Virus record (IMG/VR): IMGVR_UViG_3300035682_001491
Coordinates: 1 to 50,533 of that record
Reading direction: 5' to 3' (one strand)
From: a virus
DNA length: 50,533 bases
Position 1 is the first letter of the stretch. Each line of letters begins with the position of its first letter. Made by a program: the position numbers and the translations under genes. The notes under the pieces are model-generated. The model was not told the DNA's origin. It did not search any database and saw only the letters and a list, made by a program, of their open reading frames with translations. Shown piece after piece: positions 29,254 to 36,368 of this stretch.

Positions 29254-30378
29254 TTAAAGACGATTGATCTGCTTATTGACGAACTCTAAAAATTTGCCCG
29301 TAATAAGTGCGAAACCTAATTCAGGCTTTGCACTGACGCATGCTGGACTTACTATATACTTTGCCCATTCCTTTACAGCTTCCTTGTTCTTGCCTGCTGT
29401 ATCTGCTAGAAGGTAGGATACGATGCCTAGAGGGTATGCCCCAGGCTCTTTGGTGGAATAGTCATAGGTAAGTATGTTATTTGAGTCAATAGAGGCTTCT
29501 CCAAGGAATGCTGAGACATTTGCGCTGTTTGGCTCAACGAAGTTACCAGATGCATTACCTATATTTACTACCTTTAAGTTAAAGAACTTAGCAAAGGAAA
29601 CTTCTGCATAAGTAATAGAGTACTTAGTCTTTGATGCAAGTGTTGCTACACCTTGTGACTGGTTTGCTCCAACAATTCTTCCCATGTTACCAATGTCATT
29701 TATATTCTTTGGAAATGATGTTGAGAATGAGTCAGACACTGGCTTTGTCCAAACCTCTGGTAGTGATGCCTTCATGTATCTAACAAAGTTATTTGTTGTT
29801 CCAGAGTTATCAAGTCTAAACACCACCTTGATCTTTTGATTGGGAAGTGTATATACAATACTCTTGGTTGCTATTCTTAATACTACTGGGTTGCCATACT
29901 TGTCTTTAACTAGATTACCAGACTTATCTTTTCTGTAAATAACTTCTTTAATCTTTCTATTGTTATCAGCTTTAATAGCAGGATCATTCCACATTGTTAT
30001 GTCCCCTGCAAAAATCTTAGCAATAGTGGTTGATGATAGATAAACCTGTCTGTTACCTGGAAGGTTATGCATTACAGCAATAGGTGCTGCAACAACTGGT
30101 ATGTGTATGATGGATGGCTTCTTAGTTGCTGCAGTGTGTGCTGAATCGGAGAACCAGAAATCACCAATGCCCTTGTCTGATGATGTCTTGCCAGCCCCAG
30201 AGCCATTTGGAGAGTATGTAACTACATTACCTGTTGACTTGGCATAAGATGATCTGCATTCGTCAATAAGGTTTGCTGGAAAAGATGCTCCATTACCAAC
30301 AATATTTTCTGCTGCAAAAGCAGGGGTAGAAATAGATAGAGCAGCAACGACTGCTATTACGATAAGTTTAAGTCTCAT
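29254..30378 (-). CDS. pstS: Phosphate-binding protein PstS
   Basis: 374 aa. Signal peptide of 22 residues ending S-T-P-A-F-A. Residues that bind phosphate in PstS are recognisable: GNGASFPA, SGAGKTS with the P-loop-like turn, DFWFSDSA and RLDNSGTTNNF. Takes up periplasmic phosphate in hosts; phage copies are a known auxiliary metabolic gene. There is no lipobox Cys after the signal, so this copy should be released rather than anchored. An extra insert at about residues 145-165 (YRKDKSGNLVKDKYGNPV) is present. Confidence 0.88.
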   Translation of the reverse strand: MRLKLIVIAVVAALSISTPAFAAENIVGNGASFPANLIDECRSSYAKSTGNVVTYSPNGSGAGKTSSDKGIGDFWFSDSAHTAATKKPSIIHIPVVAAPIAVMHNLPGNRQVYLSSTTIAKIFAGDITMWNDPAIKADNNRKIKEVIYRKDKSGNLVKDKYGNPVVLRIATKSIVYTLPNQKIKVVFRLDNSGTTNNFVRYMKASLPEVWTKPVSDSFSTSFPKNINDIGNMGRIVGANQSQGVATLASKTKYSITYAEVSFAKFFNLKVVNIGNASGNFVEPNSANVSAFLGEASIDSNNILTYDYSTKEPGAYPLGIVSYLLADTAGKNKEAVKEWAKYIVSPACVSAKPELGFALITGKFLEFVNKQINRL

Positions 30379-30384
30379 AATAAG

Positions 30385-30390
30385 AGTATA
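30385..30390 (-). promoter_or_regulatory. -10 box of pstS, leaderless
   Basis: TATACT, 6 nt, ATG at 30378. No obvious Pho-box-like direct repeat was seen upstream. Confidence 0.55.
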
Positions 30391-30493
30391 TAGTAAATAA
30401 ACTATATTCTAGCAAACAATAGGCTCATTTAACCAAGTGTTCATCTAATGTTTTATATACTGACATATAGCATAAGTATGATACTATATATAC

Positions 30494-31168
30494 ATGAAGC
30501 CAATCCTAAAGCCATTGATAGAAATTAATATTACAAACAATCATAACGAATCCTTTACCCTTAAAACATTTGATCATGTTTCCTTGATAGTAGAGCACGA
30601 GCATGCATCTCTTAATAATTCTTTTGCTTTAAGATTTTGTGGTGATAAAGACAATGGAACCTATGTTGAGATTGGATCATCACACTGGGTTGAGGGAAAC
30701 CATACATACATGCTTGAGAAAGAATTTGGATGGACAGGTGTAGGAATAGACATTGAAAAACACCATGCAGATAAATATAACGAAGCTAGGTCTAACCCAT
30801 GCATAGAGGGTGATGCTACGACATTTAACTGGGATAAGTACTTTGAAGAAAATAACTTTCCAAATCAAATAGACTTTTTATCAATAGACACTGACGCATC
30901 AAACCTTTTATCACTAATAAATCTTCCATTGTCAAGATATAGATTTTCTACTATTGTTTTAGAAAACAAAGAAAGCTCAAACCAAGCATTAGATATTGAT
31001 GAAAAAGTAAAAAAAATACAACGAGAAATTCTTGCTAAATACAACTATACACTCATTGGGTCTGGGTTTACAGATGATTTTTGGATAGATAATACATATC
31101 TTGATCTTCAAGGAAATCAGTGGGACCCCTTAGCCTTTGCTTTCTGGAATAAACTGATACACAACTAA
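30494..31168 (+). CDS. FkbM-like methyltransferase
   Basis: 224 aa. The SAM-binding YVEIGSSHWVEGNHT, the acidic end of strand 2 in GVGIDIEK, and GDATTFNW, then FLSIDTDA are the usual FkbM landmarks. N-terminal ~60 residues are variable. Likely an O-methyltransferase acting on sugar or protein. A -10-like GATACT is 8 nt before the ATG. A second related copy follows. Confidence 0.8.
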   Translation: MKPILKPLIEINITNNHNESFTLKTFDHVSLIVEHEHASLNNSFALRFCGDKDNGTYVEIGSSHWVEGNHTYMLEKEFGWTGVGIDIEKHHADKYNEARSNPCIEGDATTFNWDKYFEENNFPNQIDFLSIDTDASNLLSLINLPLSRYRFSTIVLENKESSNQALDIDEKVKKIQREILAKYNYTLIGSGFTDDFWIDNTYLDLQGNQWDPLAFAFWNKLIHN

Positions 31169-31177
31169 TAGCATTTA

Positions 31178-31186
31178 TGGTATGAT
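31178..31186 (+). promoter_or_regulatory. Leaderless promoter of 31193
   Basis: TGGTATGAT, 6 nt, ATG at 31193. Confidence 0.65.
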
Positions 31187-31192
31187 ATAGGT

Positions 31193-31318
31193 ATGAATAA
31201 AACAAAGTGCTTCTTTTGTGACAAAGAGGCTGCATACCTAGACGTTGTGGTTAATCATGCAGACTACATAGTTGCAGACGTATGTGAAAAGCATTTACAA
31301 ATGGGACTGTCTTCTTAA
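31193..31318 (+). CDS. 41-aa zinc-finger miniprotein
   Basis: C-F-F-C-D-K-E-A near residue 6-13 and C-E-K-H at the end, matching a treble-clef-like pattern. Not recognised. Confidence 0.6.
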   Translation: MNKTKCFFCDKEAAYLDVVVNHADYIVADVCEKHLQMGLSS

Positions 31319-31343
31319 GTCCCCCAAAAAAAGGGGTAACGCA

Positions 31344-31937
31344 ATGAATCAGGGATGGCAAAACAAAAGCGAGCAAGAAGAGTTTGTATTAAAACTACTT
31401 AATAATAAAAAAGAGGGTTACTACGTTGAGTTGGGTGCTGCTCATTCAAAGAACGGAAGTAATACCTATAGGCTTGAAAATGAGTTTGACTGGAAAGGTG
31501 TTTCATTTGAGATTGTTCCAGAACTGCACGAAGAAATATCTGCAAATAGAAAGAATCCATGCATATTAGGAGATGCCACTAAGTTTAACTATATAAGCTA
31601 TTTTGAAGAAAATAACTTTCCAGAACAAATAGATTATCTTCAGGTAGACATTGATGCTGGGTATCAGTGGGATGGTAGACCAGCTGGTAACCATTACACA
31701 ACATTGCATGGACTAATTGCGGTGCCACTAAACAAGTATAGGTTTTCAGTTATTACATTTGAACATGATTCCAACATGTACTGGAGAAATACAGCCATGA
31801 GAGATGCACAACGAGAGATTCTTGATTCACTTGGATACTCCTTAGTTGTAAGACAAATTCATGAAGACTGGTGGGTTGATCCAAATGTTATTGGTTTAGA
31901 AGACTATAGAAGTAGTTTTAAATGGGATACTCTATAG
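31344..31937 (+). CDS. FkbM-like methyltransferase, second copy
   Basis: 197 aa. AAAGGGG before the ATG at 31344 sets the start, not an upstream ATG at 31272. Has YVELGAAHSKNGSNTYRLE, then FEIVPEL and GDATKFNY, parallel to 30494-31168, so the two come from one duplication. Likely modifies the same class of acceptor. Confidence 0.8.
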   Translation: MNQGWQNKSEQEEFVLKLLNNKKEGYYVELGAAHSKNGSNTYRLENEFDWKGVSFEIVPELHEEISANRKNPCILGDATKFNYISYFEENNFPEQIDYLQVDIDAGYQWDGRPAGNHYTTLHGLIAVPLNKYRFSVITFEHDSNMYWRNTAMRDAQREILDSLGYSLVVRQIHEDWWVDPNVIGLEDYRSSFKWDTL

Positions 31938-31939
31938 GA

Positions 31940-32575
31940 ATGGATACTTTTCATGTAGAACATTTTTTCCCAACAATGGAAAAAATAGGTGATGAAGTAT
32001 ATGTTTACAGAGGTTTTTTATCAAAAGAAAAAGTAAAGCAATATTTAGACATTATTCTTGATCAAAAAGAATGGATAGATGGTGCACAGTTCAACAAGCC
32101 AACAATTGAAACATTTTCAAATCCTATATTTGGAGACCTGTTAAAAAAAATTCAGGATGAATTAGCTTTAGAAAAAATGTTTCTTGAATTTACTCCAAGC
32201 ATAACAAAAATAAAAACTGGAAATGGTATGGAAGAACATTCTGATGATTGCCCATATTGTTGGAAAGTCAGGGACCCAGAAATAAATATAAGTGATAACG
32301 AAGGCAAGAGATGTGTTCTTTATGGCATAGTTTTATATTTTAGCGATTTTGAGGGTGGAGATATATACTATCCAGAACAAGGTATATCCTTTAAACCAGA
32401 ACCTGGTGACTTAATCATGCACTCAACAAAAAAGTACTGTAAGCATGGGGTCAGTCCAGTTACTAGTGGTACAAGGTATTCCTTATCTCCTTATATAGTT
32501 CAATATCACTCTGAATCTGACGAAAAAGTGGCATATGATTTTTGGAATAATTACACATTAAAAAATATTTTTTAA
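31940..32575 (+). CDS. Fe(II)/2OG oxygenase I
   Basis: 211 aa; starts 3 nt after the methyltransferase stop (a frame from 31922 is also open). Metal ligands H100-x-D102 (EEHSDDC) and H169 (KHGVSPV), R179 in SGTRYS; strand LYFSDFEGGDIYYP. An insert with C-x2-C (CPYCWKV) next to the metal site is pecul­iar to this copy. Confidence 0.86.
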   Translation: MDTFHVEHFFPTMEKIGDEVYVYRGFLSKEKVKQYLDIILDQKEWIDGAQFNKPTIETFSNPIFGDLLKKIQDELALEKMFLEFTPSITKIKTGNGMEEHSDDCPYCWKVRDPEINISDNEGKRCVLYGIVLYFSDFEGGDIYYPEQGISFKPEPGDLIMHSTKKYCKHGVSPVTSGTRYSLSPYIVQYHSESDEKVAYDFWNNYTLKNIF

Positions 32576-32584
32576 TATAAAGGG

Positions 32585-32613
32585 TTGACAAACAACATTG
32601 TAGTTGATATACT
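32585..32613 (+). promoter_or_regulatory. Promoter of 32620
   Basis: TTGACA, 17 bp, TATACT, 6 nt, ATG at 32620. Leaderless with a full -35. Confidence 0.75.
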
Positions 32614-32619
32614 AATTAT

Positions 32620-32751
32620 ATGAAAGAACCAAGCATTATGAAAATGGACTGGAAGGCTTTAGGGTATGAAAGAGAGTATAAAGATGGAAGACTCAGATGG
32701 GTTCCTCAGAATGTCACAGAAAATACAAAGGACAAAGATACTTCCTCTTAG
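32620..32751 (+). CDS. 43-aa phage protein
   Basis: Basic, Trp-containing (MDWKALGYEREYKDGRLRW). Fits the start exactly at the predicted +1. Unknown. Confidence 0.55.
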   Translation: MKEPSIMKMDWKALGYEREYKDGRLRWVPQNVTENTKDKDTSS

Positions 32752-32935
32752 GTGGATAGGTAATGCCTGTAGTGATATCGCTACTAGGAGTTTGCTTAAA
32801 GCTTTTGATTTAGATGAGCAAGGCAATTATGGATACCGTTTCAAATTTCATAGTAAGGTATGGGTTAAGTTCAACAAGCCCTATGAACGTTGGGGAACAT
32901 ACTACACAATTGATACAAGTGGGTGGGAAAATTAA
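32711..32935 (+). CDS. 74-aa phage protein, start uncertain
   Basis: Contains LRWIGNACSDIATRSLLK and WVKFNKPYERWGTYY. It overlaps the previous gene from any ATG; the start may be the ATG at 32711 or a later rare codon. Unknown. Confidence 0.45.
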   Translation: MSQKIQRTKILPLRWIGNACSDIATRSLLKAFDLDEQGNYGYRFKFHSKVWVKFNKPYERWGTYYTIDTSGWEN

Positions 32936-32937
32936 TT

Positions 32938-33048
32938 ATGGGATGTAATAAATGCGGTATGACAAAAGAAAATATATCCTACTGGGATACTCATCAGACT
33001 ATGAGCGACTATAGCATTTGGTGTTTAAAGAAAGTTGTGGTATTATAA
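32938..33048 (+). CDS. 36-aa CxxC miniprotein
   Basis: Starts MGCNKCGM, a half zinc knuckle; the partner Cys is at residue 31. GGTGGG upstream. Its end contains the promoter of the next gene. Confidence 0.45.
   Translation: MGCNKCGMTKENISYWDTHQTMSDYSIWCLKKVVVL
33038..33046 (+). promoter_or_regulatory. Leaderless promoter of 33053
   Basis: TGGTATTAT, 6 nt, ATG at 33053. Confidence 0.6.
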
Positions 33049-33052
33049 AACT

Positions 33053-33751
33053 ATGGAAAAAACATACTTAGATGATAACAAAAAAATATGGGTTATAGAA
33101 AATTTTTTGACCCAAGAAGAAATAGACTGGTTTAAAGTTCAAACGGATGATCCTAATGGTTGGTATGCTACCATGCGTTCTCCATATGGAAACATTTTAA
33201 ATAAATTTTTAGATGTTTTACCAGTATACGATAATGAAGGAAAGATTGAATTTCCTAATCAATTTTCAAAGTCTATAGATCTTCCAGTATTTTCTAGTCC
33301 TGGAGGTATTTGGGAACGACTTGAGTCTGTCTTGCCAGAGGGATATAGGAGGCATGCAACTCTTCAAACTTTTAAGTATATGACAGATGAAGAAATTCAG
33401 ACTAACTTAAACCATGCATTCTTTGAGCCTTATAATACACCAGAAGTGACGATACAAAAAGACAAAATTGACTTTGCAATGTACTGGCATTATGATCCAG
33501 GATTGGAAAGTAACATTCTTATATCTTTTAGCTTATACCTAAATGATGATTTTGACGGTGGAGAATTAGAGTTTGCAAACTTACCAATAAAAATAAAACC
33601 AAAGTCAGGAATGTTAGTTGGAATACCTGGTGGAGAGTTTTATACACACAGAGTTGCCAAAGTTCTTGGTCCAAACTCAAGGCATACTCTTTATGGCAAT
33701 TCTTATGTAAATCCTCAGAGTGCTCCAATTAGCACTGCTGATGACTGCTAA
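33053..33751 (+). CDS. Fe(II)/2OG oxygenase J
   Basis: 232 aa. Metal ligands H146-x-D148 (WHYDPG) and H199 (YTHRVAK), R210 in NSRHTL; strand LYLNDDFDGGELEF. The first 140 residues are unlike the others and include a long PYNTPEVTI loop. An in-frame ATG at 33035 lies upstream of the promoter box. Confidence 0.86.
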   Translation: MEKTYLDDNKKIWVIENFLTQEEIDWFKVQTDDPNGWYATMRSPYGNILNKFLDVLPVYDNEGKIEFPNQFSKSIDLPVFSSPGGIWERLESVLPEGYRRHATLQTFKYMTDEEIQTNLNHAFFEPYNTPEVTIQKDKIDFAMYWHYDPGLESNILISFSLYLNDDFDGGELEFANLPIKIKPKSGMLVGIPGGEFYTHRVAKVLGPNSRHTLYGNSYVNPQSAPISTADDC

Positions 33752-33758
33752 TTTGATA

Positions 33759-33968
33759 ATGAATAAACATTACGATATCCCTGATCCATTTCAAACCTTT
33801 GTAGCCAAGAAGTATGCTAATGCCAAAGGCTATGTGCATGATTTCTTTACTGGGGAATGGTCTTATAAGTGTATTGCTTGTAAGGATGATCTTTCTGCTC
33901 CATCCCGCAAAATTATGACAAAGATTAGACTGTTTCACACACGCAACGAGTGTCTTGGAGGATACTAA
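33759..33968 (+). CDS. 69-aa zinc-finger protein
   Basis: Contains C-I-A-C-K-D-D and H-x4-C (HTRNEC), a C2HC finger. ATG at 33759 follows the oxygenase stop. Unknown. Confidence 0.55.
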   Translation: MNKHYDIPDPFQTFVAKKYANAKGYVHDFFTGEWSYKCIACKDDLSAPSRKIMTKIRLFHTRNECLGGY

Positions 33969-34114
33969 TGAGAATTAAAATTAATCGTGGCAAGCAGGTT
34001 GCTAACTATTCTTTGGGAGTCTATGCACATAACTGGGCGTATCCTATTGCCAATGAATGGGAAGTTGGTATATACTTTTTAAAGTGGTATGTGGGAGTGG
34101 AGTTGTTTAGATGA
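33968..34114 (+). CDS. 48-aa phage protein
   Basis: TAATG-coupled to the previous gene. Basic start (RIKINRGKQ) and aromatic end (YFLKWYVGVELF). Unknown. Confidence 0.5.
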   Translation: MRIKINRGKQVANYSLGVYAHNWAYPIANEWEVGIYFLKWYVGVELFR

Positions 34115-34230
34115 ACGAATCAGAGTTTGACCAAGAGTTTAGTGTTGAAGACATTACGAACGCCATAGTTAATCAGGCTAAGGCTGAGGTTAAGTCTAAG
34201 TTTGGCAATAAGAAACGGCATAGACAATAA
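34111..34230 (+). CDS. 39-aa phage protein
   Basis: ATGA overlap with the gene before. Acidic start (NESEFDQEFSVEDI), basic end (KKRHRQ). Unknown. Confidence 0.5.
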   Translation: MNESEFDQEFSVEDITNAIVNQAKAEVKSKFGNKKRHRQ

Positions 34231-34395
34231 TTAAAGATAAATATCTTCAAGACATCTATTACAAAACCAGTCAGCTGAACCTGCAACCTTTCTAGAACCA
34301 CCATAAACAACTTCATTATTGTCTACCTTATCAATTACTTCCCCATACATATATCCGTATACTATTGGTATTAGCCAGTGGTCGCATTCATACAT
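34231..34395 (-). CDS. 54-aa zinc-binding protein
   Basis: Start at 34395 follows from an extended -10 6 nt upstream; a longer frame from 34458 would overlap the + strand promoter. C-D-H at residues 4-6 and C-N-R-C near the end. Unknown. Confidence 0.5.
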   Translation of the reverse strand: MYECDHWLIPIVYGYMYGEVIDKVDNNEVVYGGSRKVAGSADWFCNRCLEDIYL

Positions 34396-34401
34396 ACAAT
34401 A

Positions 34402-34410
34402 ATCATACCA
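34402..34410 (-). promoter_or_regulatory. Leaderless promoter of 34231-34395
   Basis: TGGTATGAT, 6 nt, ATG at 34395. Confidence 0.6.
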
Positions 34411-34433
34411 TACTTGCATTACCGCTGAGTTTC

Positions 34434-34442
34434 TGGTATGAT
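34434..34442 (+). promoter_or_regulatory. Leaderless promoter of 34449
   Basis: TGGTATGAT, 6 nt, ATG at 34449. Divergent to the box at 34402. Confidence 0.65.
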
Positions 34443-34448
34443 TGACAT

Positions 34449-34676
34449 ATGGAAACAAATGGGTGGACTAAAGACTTAGATGATGAACAAAAGGCCTACG
34501 TTATGGACCTAGTTATCACTACAGTCAAAGAAATTAGAGAGCAGATTGCTCAAGATATTGAGGCAACTGTTCCTGTTTGGCAAGGCTTGGGTTTTATGAA
34601 GAGTCGTAGAACAAAGGCTGCATTTAAAGTATGTGCTGCAATTGCAAGAGGACAAAATGAAAGGGTACCTATATAA
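34449..34676 (+). CDS. 75-aa helical phage protein
   Basis: Charged helix (LDDEQKAYVMDLVITTVKEI), then a basic stretch MKSRRTKAAFK. TAATG-coupled to the next gene. Unknown. Confidence 0.6.
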   Translation: METNGWTKDLDDEQKAYVMDLVITTVKEIREQIAQDIEATVPVWQGLGFMKSRRTKAAFKVCAAIARGQNERVPI

Positions 34677-34909
34677 TGTGGTCATGGGTTCTAGCAATAC
34701 TAGGCATCACTGGAATATTTCTTGTTGGAAGAAAAACAATATGGGGTTGGTTAGTACTTTGTGCTAATGAAGTTCTTTGGGTTACATATGCTTTAGTAAC
34801 CAAACAATATGGATTTATAGCAATGGCAATTGCATATGTTGTAGTATATCTTAAGTCGTACTCTCACTGGAGAAAAGATCATTTACAAATAGAAAAGGAA
34901 AATAAATGA
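34676..34909 (+). CDS. Small membrane protein, PnuC-like in part
   Basis: 77 aa with three hydrophobic segments (WVLAILGITGIFLVG, GWLVLCANEVLWVTYAL, FIAMAIAYVVVYL). The W-x-L-C-x-N-E-x-L-W phrase is like parts of PnuC and similar small phage membrane proteins. It is far shorter than a full transporter. Role unknown. Confidence 0.5.
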   Translation: MWSWVLAILGITGIFLVGRKTIWGWLVLCANEVLWVTYALVTKQYGFIAMAIAYVVVYLKSYSHWRKDHLQIEKENK

Positions 34910-35010
34910 ACATAGCAGAAGCACTTGTACTTGGACTATTTGCATTCTTTGCAGGGTATGGAGTATCATATCTTGTAATGACAATTGGTATTAAGCAAGA
35001 TAAAGAATAG
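34906..35010 (+). CDS. 34-aa membrane miniprotein
   Basis: AAAAGGAA upstream, ATGA overlap. One membrane helix (ALVLGLFAFFAGYGVSYLVM). Unknown. Confidence 0.5.
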   Translation: MNIAEALVLGLFAFFAGYGVSYLVMTIGIKQDKE

Positions 35011-35018
35011 TGGTATTA

Positions 35019-35092
35019 GCTCCAGTAGCTCAGTTGGTTAGAGCCCCAAACTCATAATTTGGTCGTCGTAGGTTCAAGTCCTACCTGGTGCA
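35019..35092 (+). tRNA. tRNA-Met(CAT)
   Basis: Cloverleaf with D arm GCTC/GAGC, anticodon stem CCAAA/TTTGG and loop CTCATAA (anticodon CAT), T arm GTAGG/CCTAC. The acceptor GCTCCAG/CTGGTGC has one T-T mismatch. Elongator Met is likeliest; a lysidine-modified Ile isoacceptor is possible. No CCA encoded. Confidence 0.85.
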
Positions 35093-35131
35093 CAAGATCT
35101 GTTTATAGATCTACTTATATAAGGAGAATAA

Positions 35132-35668
35132 ATGAAAACTGTAGGAGAAAAACTTGGTAACTTTGCCGTTACTGGAGTTAAGCCTGGGGCATTATCTTAT
35201 GATGATTCCTCATTTGAAGTACTAACACAAGATTCTTTTCCAGGCAAATGGAAGATTATTGTATTCTATCCAAAGGACTTTACATTTGTATGCCCAACAG
35301 AAATTGTTGCATATGATGCACTTGTAAATGATTTCAATGATCGTGATGCAGTCCTTATGACTGGATCAGTTGATAACGAGTTCTGTAAGGTTGCATGGAG
35401 AAATGCACATGATGATCTAAAGAAGACAAACTCATGGGCATTTGCAGACACAGCACATCAGTTAGCTGGAGACCTTGGTGTTCATCATTCATCTGGTGTT
35501 ACATATCGTGCAACATTTATTGTTGATCCAGAAAACACTATTCAACACATTACAGTAAATAATCTTGATGTTGGTCGTAATGCAGATGAGGCTCTTCGTG
35601 TGCTTGATGCACTACAAACAGGAGAGCTTTGTGCATGCAATAGACCTCTTGGAGGAGAGACTCTATAA
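35132..35668 (+). CDS. ahpC: Peroxiredoxin AhpC
   Basis: 178 aa, 2-Cys peroxiredoxin. Peroxidatic C54 in FTFVCPTE and resolving Cys at 167 or 169 in LCACNRP near the C-terminus, as in actinobacterial AhpC. Reduces H2O2 and organic peroxides; its reductase partner in these bacteria is AhpD, encoded next. AAGGAG before the ATG. The gene pair sits between tRNA genes. Confidence 0.92.
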   Translation: MKTVGEKLGNFAVTGVKPGALSYDDSSFEVLTQDSFPGKWKIIVFYPKDFTFVCPTEIVAYDALVNDFNDRDAVLMTGSVDNEFCKVAWRNAHDDLKKTNSWAFADTAHQLAGDLGVHHSSGVTYRATFIVDPENTIQHITVNNLDVGRNADEALRVLDALQTGELCACNRPLGGETL

Positions 35669-36180
35669 TGTCTTGGGTTGATCAGCTTAAGGAAAACCTT
35701 CCAGAGTATGCAAAGGACATTAAGTTAAATCTTGATGCAGTAATTAATAGATCATCTATTGATCCTGATCATGCTACATACCTTGCTTTAGCAGCAGCAT
35801 TTTCCACAGGCAATGGCAAGCTTGTTGCTTTTATTACAGCAAGTGCAACTGATCAAGTAGAACGAGATGCAGCATTAACTGCTGGTGCAATCATGGCACA
35901 AAACAATGTTTGGTATCCATACTTAGAAATGGCAGATGATGCTAACCTAACTGGACTACCAGCACAACTTCGTATGAATGCAATTGCATCTCATGGTGGT
36001 ACAACAAAGGGCAAGTTTGAGGCATACTCTCTTGCTTCATCTATTGTTGGTAAGTGTCACTTCTGTGTTAAAGCACACTATGAAACATTGAAAGAAGAAG
36101 GCTATACAGTTGAACAGTTGCGTGATATCGGAAGAATTGCAGCAACAGTTAATGCATTAGCAAAGATACTTTCAGCTTAG
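35668..36180 (+). CDS. ahpD: Alkyl hydroperoxide reductase AhpD
   Basis: 170 aa, all-helical carboxymuconolactone decarboxylase fold. The C130-x2-C133 with H137 (KCHFCVKAH) is the redox site that recycles AhpC. TAATG overlap shows coupling to ahpC. Repeated hairpin copy 6 follows the stop by 6 nt. Confidence 0.92.
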   Translation: MSWVDQLKENLPEYAKDIKLNLDAVINRSSIDPDHATYLALAAAFSTGNGKLVAFITASATDQVERDAALTAGAIMAQNNVWYPYLEMADDANLTGLPAQLRMNAIASHGGTTKGKFEAYSLASSIVGKCHFCVKAHYETLKEEGYTVEQLRDIGRIAATVNALAKILSA

Positions 36181-36186
36181 CAAAAG

Positions 36187-36211
36187 TCCTGGGTATGACT
36201 AAAACTGCCTA
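36187..36211 (+). other. 3'-UTR hairpin element, copy 6
   Basis: TCCTGGGTA, loop TGACTAAAAC (10 nt), TGCCTA. The stem differs from the others at several positions but still pairs (two G-T). It lies 8 bp before tRNA-Ile. Confidence 0.65.
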
Positions 36212-36218
36212 ACTTTAA

Positions 36219-36295
36219 ACATCTGTAACTCAGTTGGTTAGAGTACCTGCCTTATATGCAGAGAGCCGTAGGTTCAAGTCCTACCAGATGTACCA
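36219..36295 (+). tRNA. tRNA-Ile(TAT), with encoded CCA
   Basis: Acceptor ACATCTG/CAGATGT (7 bp), D arm ACTC/GAGT, anticodon loop CTTATAT giving anticodon TAT, T arm GTAGG/CCTAC. The anticodon stem has a C-A mismatch at its first pair. Ends ACCA, so CCA is encoded. Reads AUA, a codon common in AT-rich genes. Confidence 0.85.
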
Positions 36296-36296
36296 A

Positions 36297-36368
36297 GCCT
36301 TTATAGCTCAGCGGAAGAGCGGACGGTTTCTACCCGTTAGGTCGGAGGTTCAAATCCTTCTAAGGGCG
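36297..36368 (+). tRNA. tRNA-Arg(TCT)
   Basis: Acceptor GCCTTTA/TAAGGGC, D arm GCTC/GAGC, anticodon loop TTTCTAC giving TCT, T arm GGAGG/CCTTC. Reads AGA. The end of the convergent methyltransferase gene overlaps its last 9 bp. Confidence 0.85.

Noticed and set aside
34676-34909. PnuC nicotinamide riboside transporter
   Set aside because: Only 77 aa with three spans; PnuC has about 200 aa and seven. A resemblance in one phrase is not enough.
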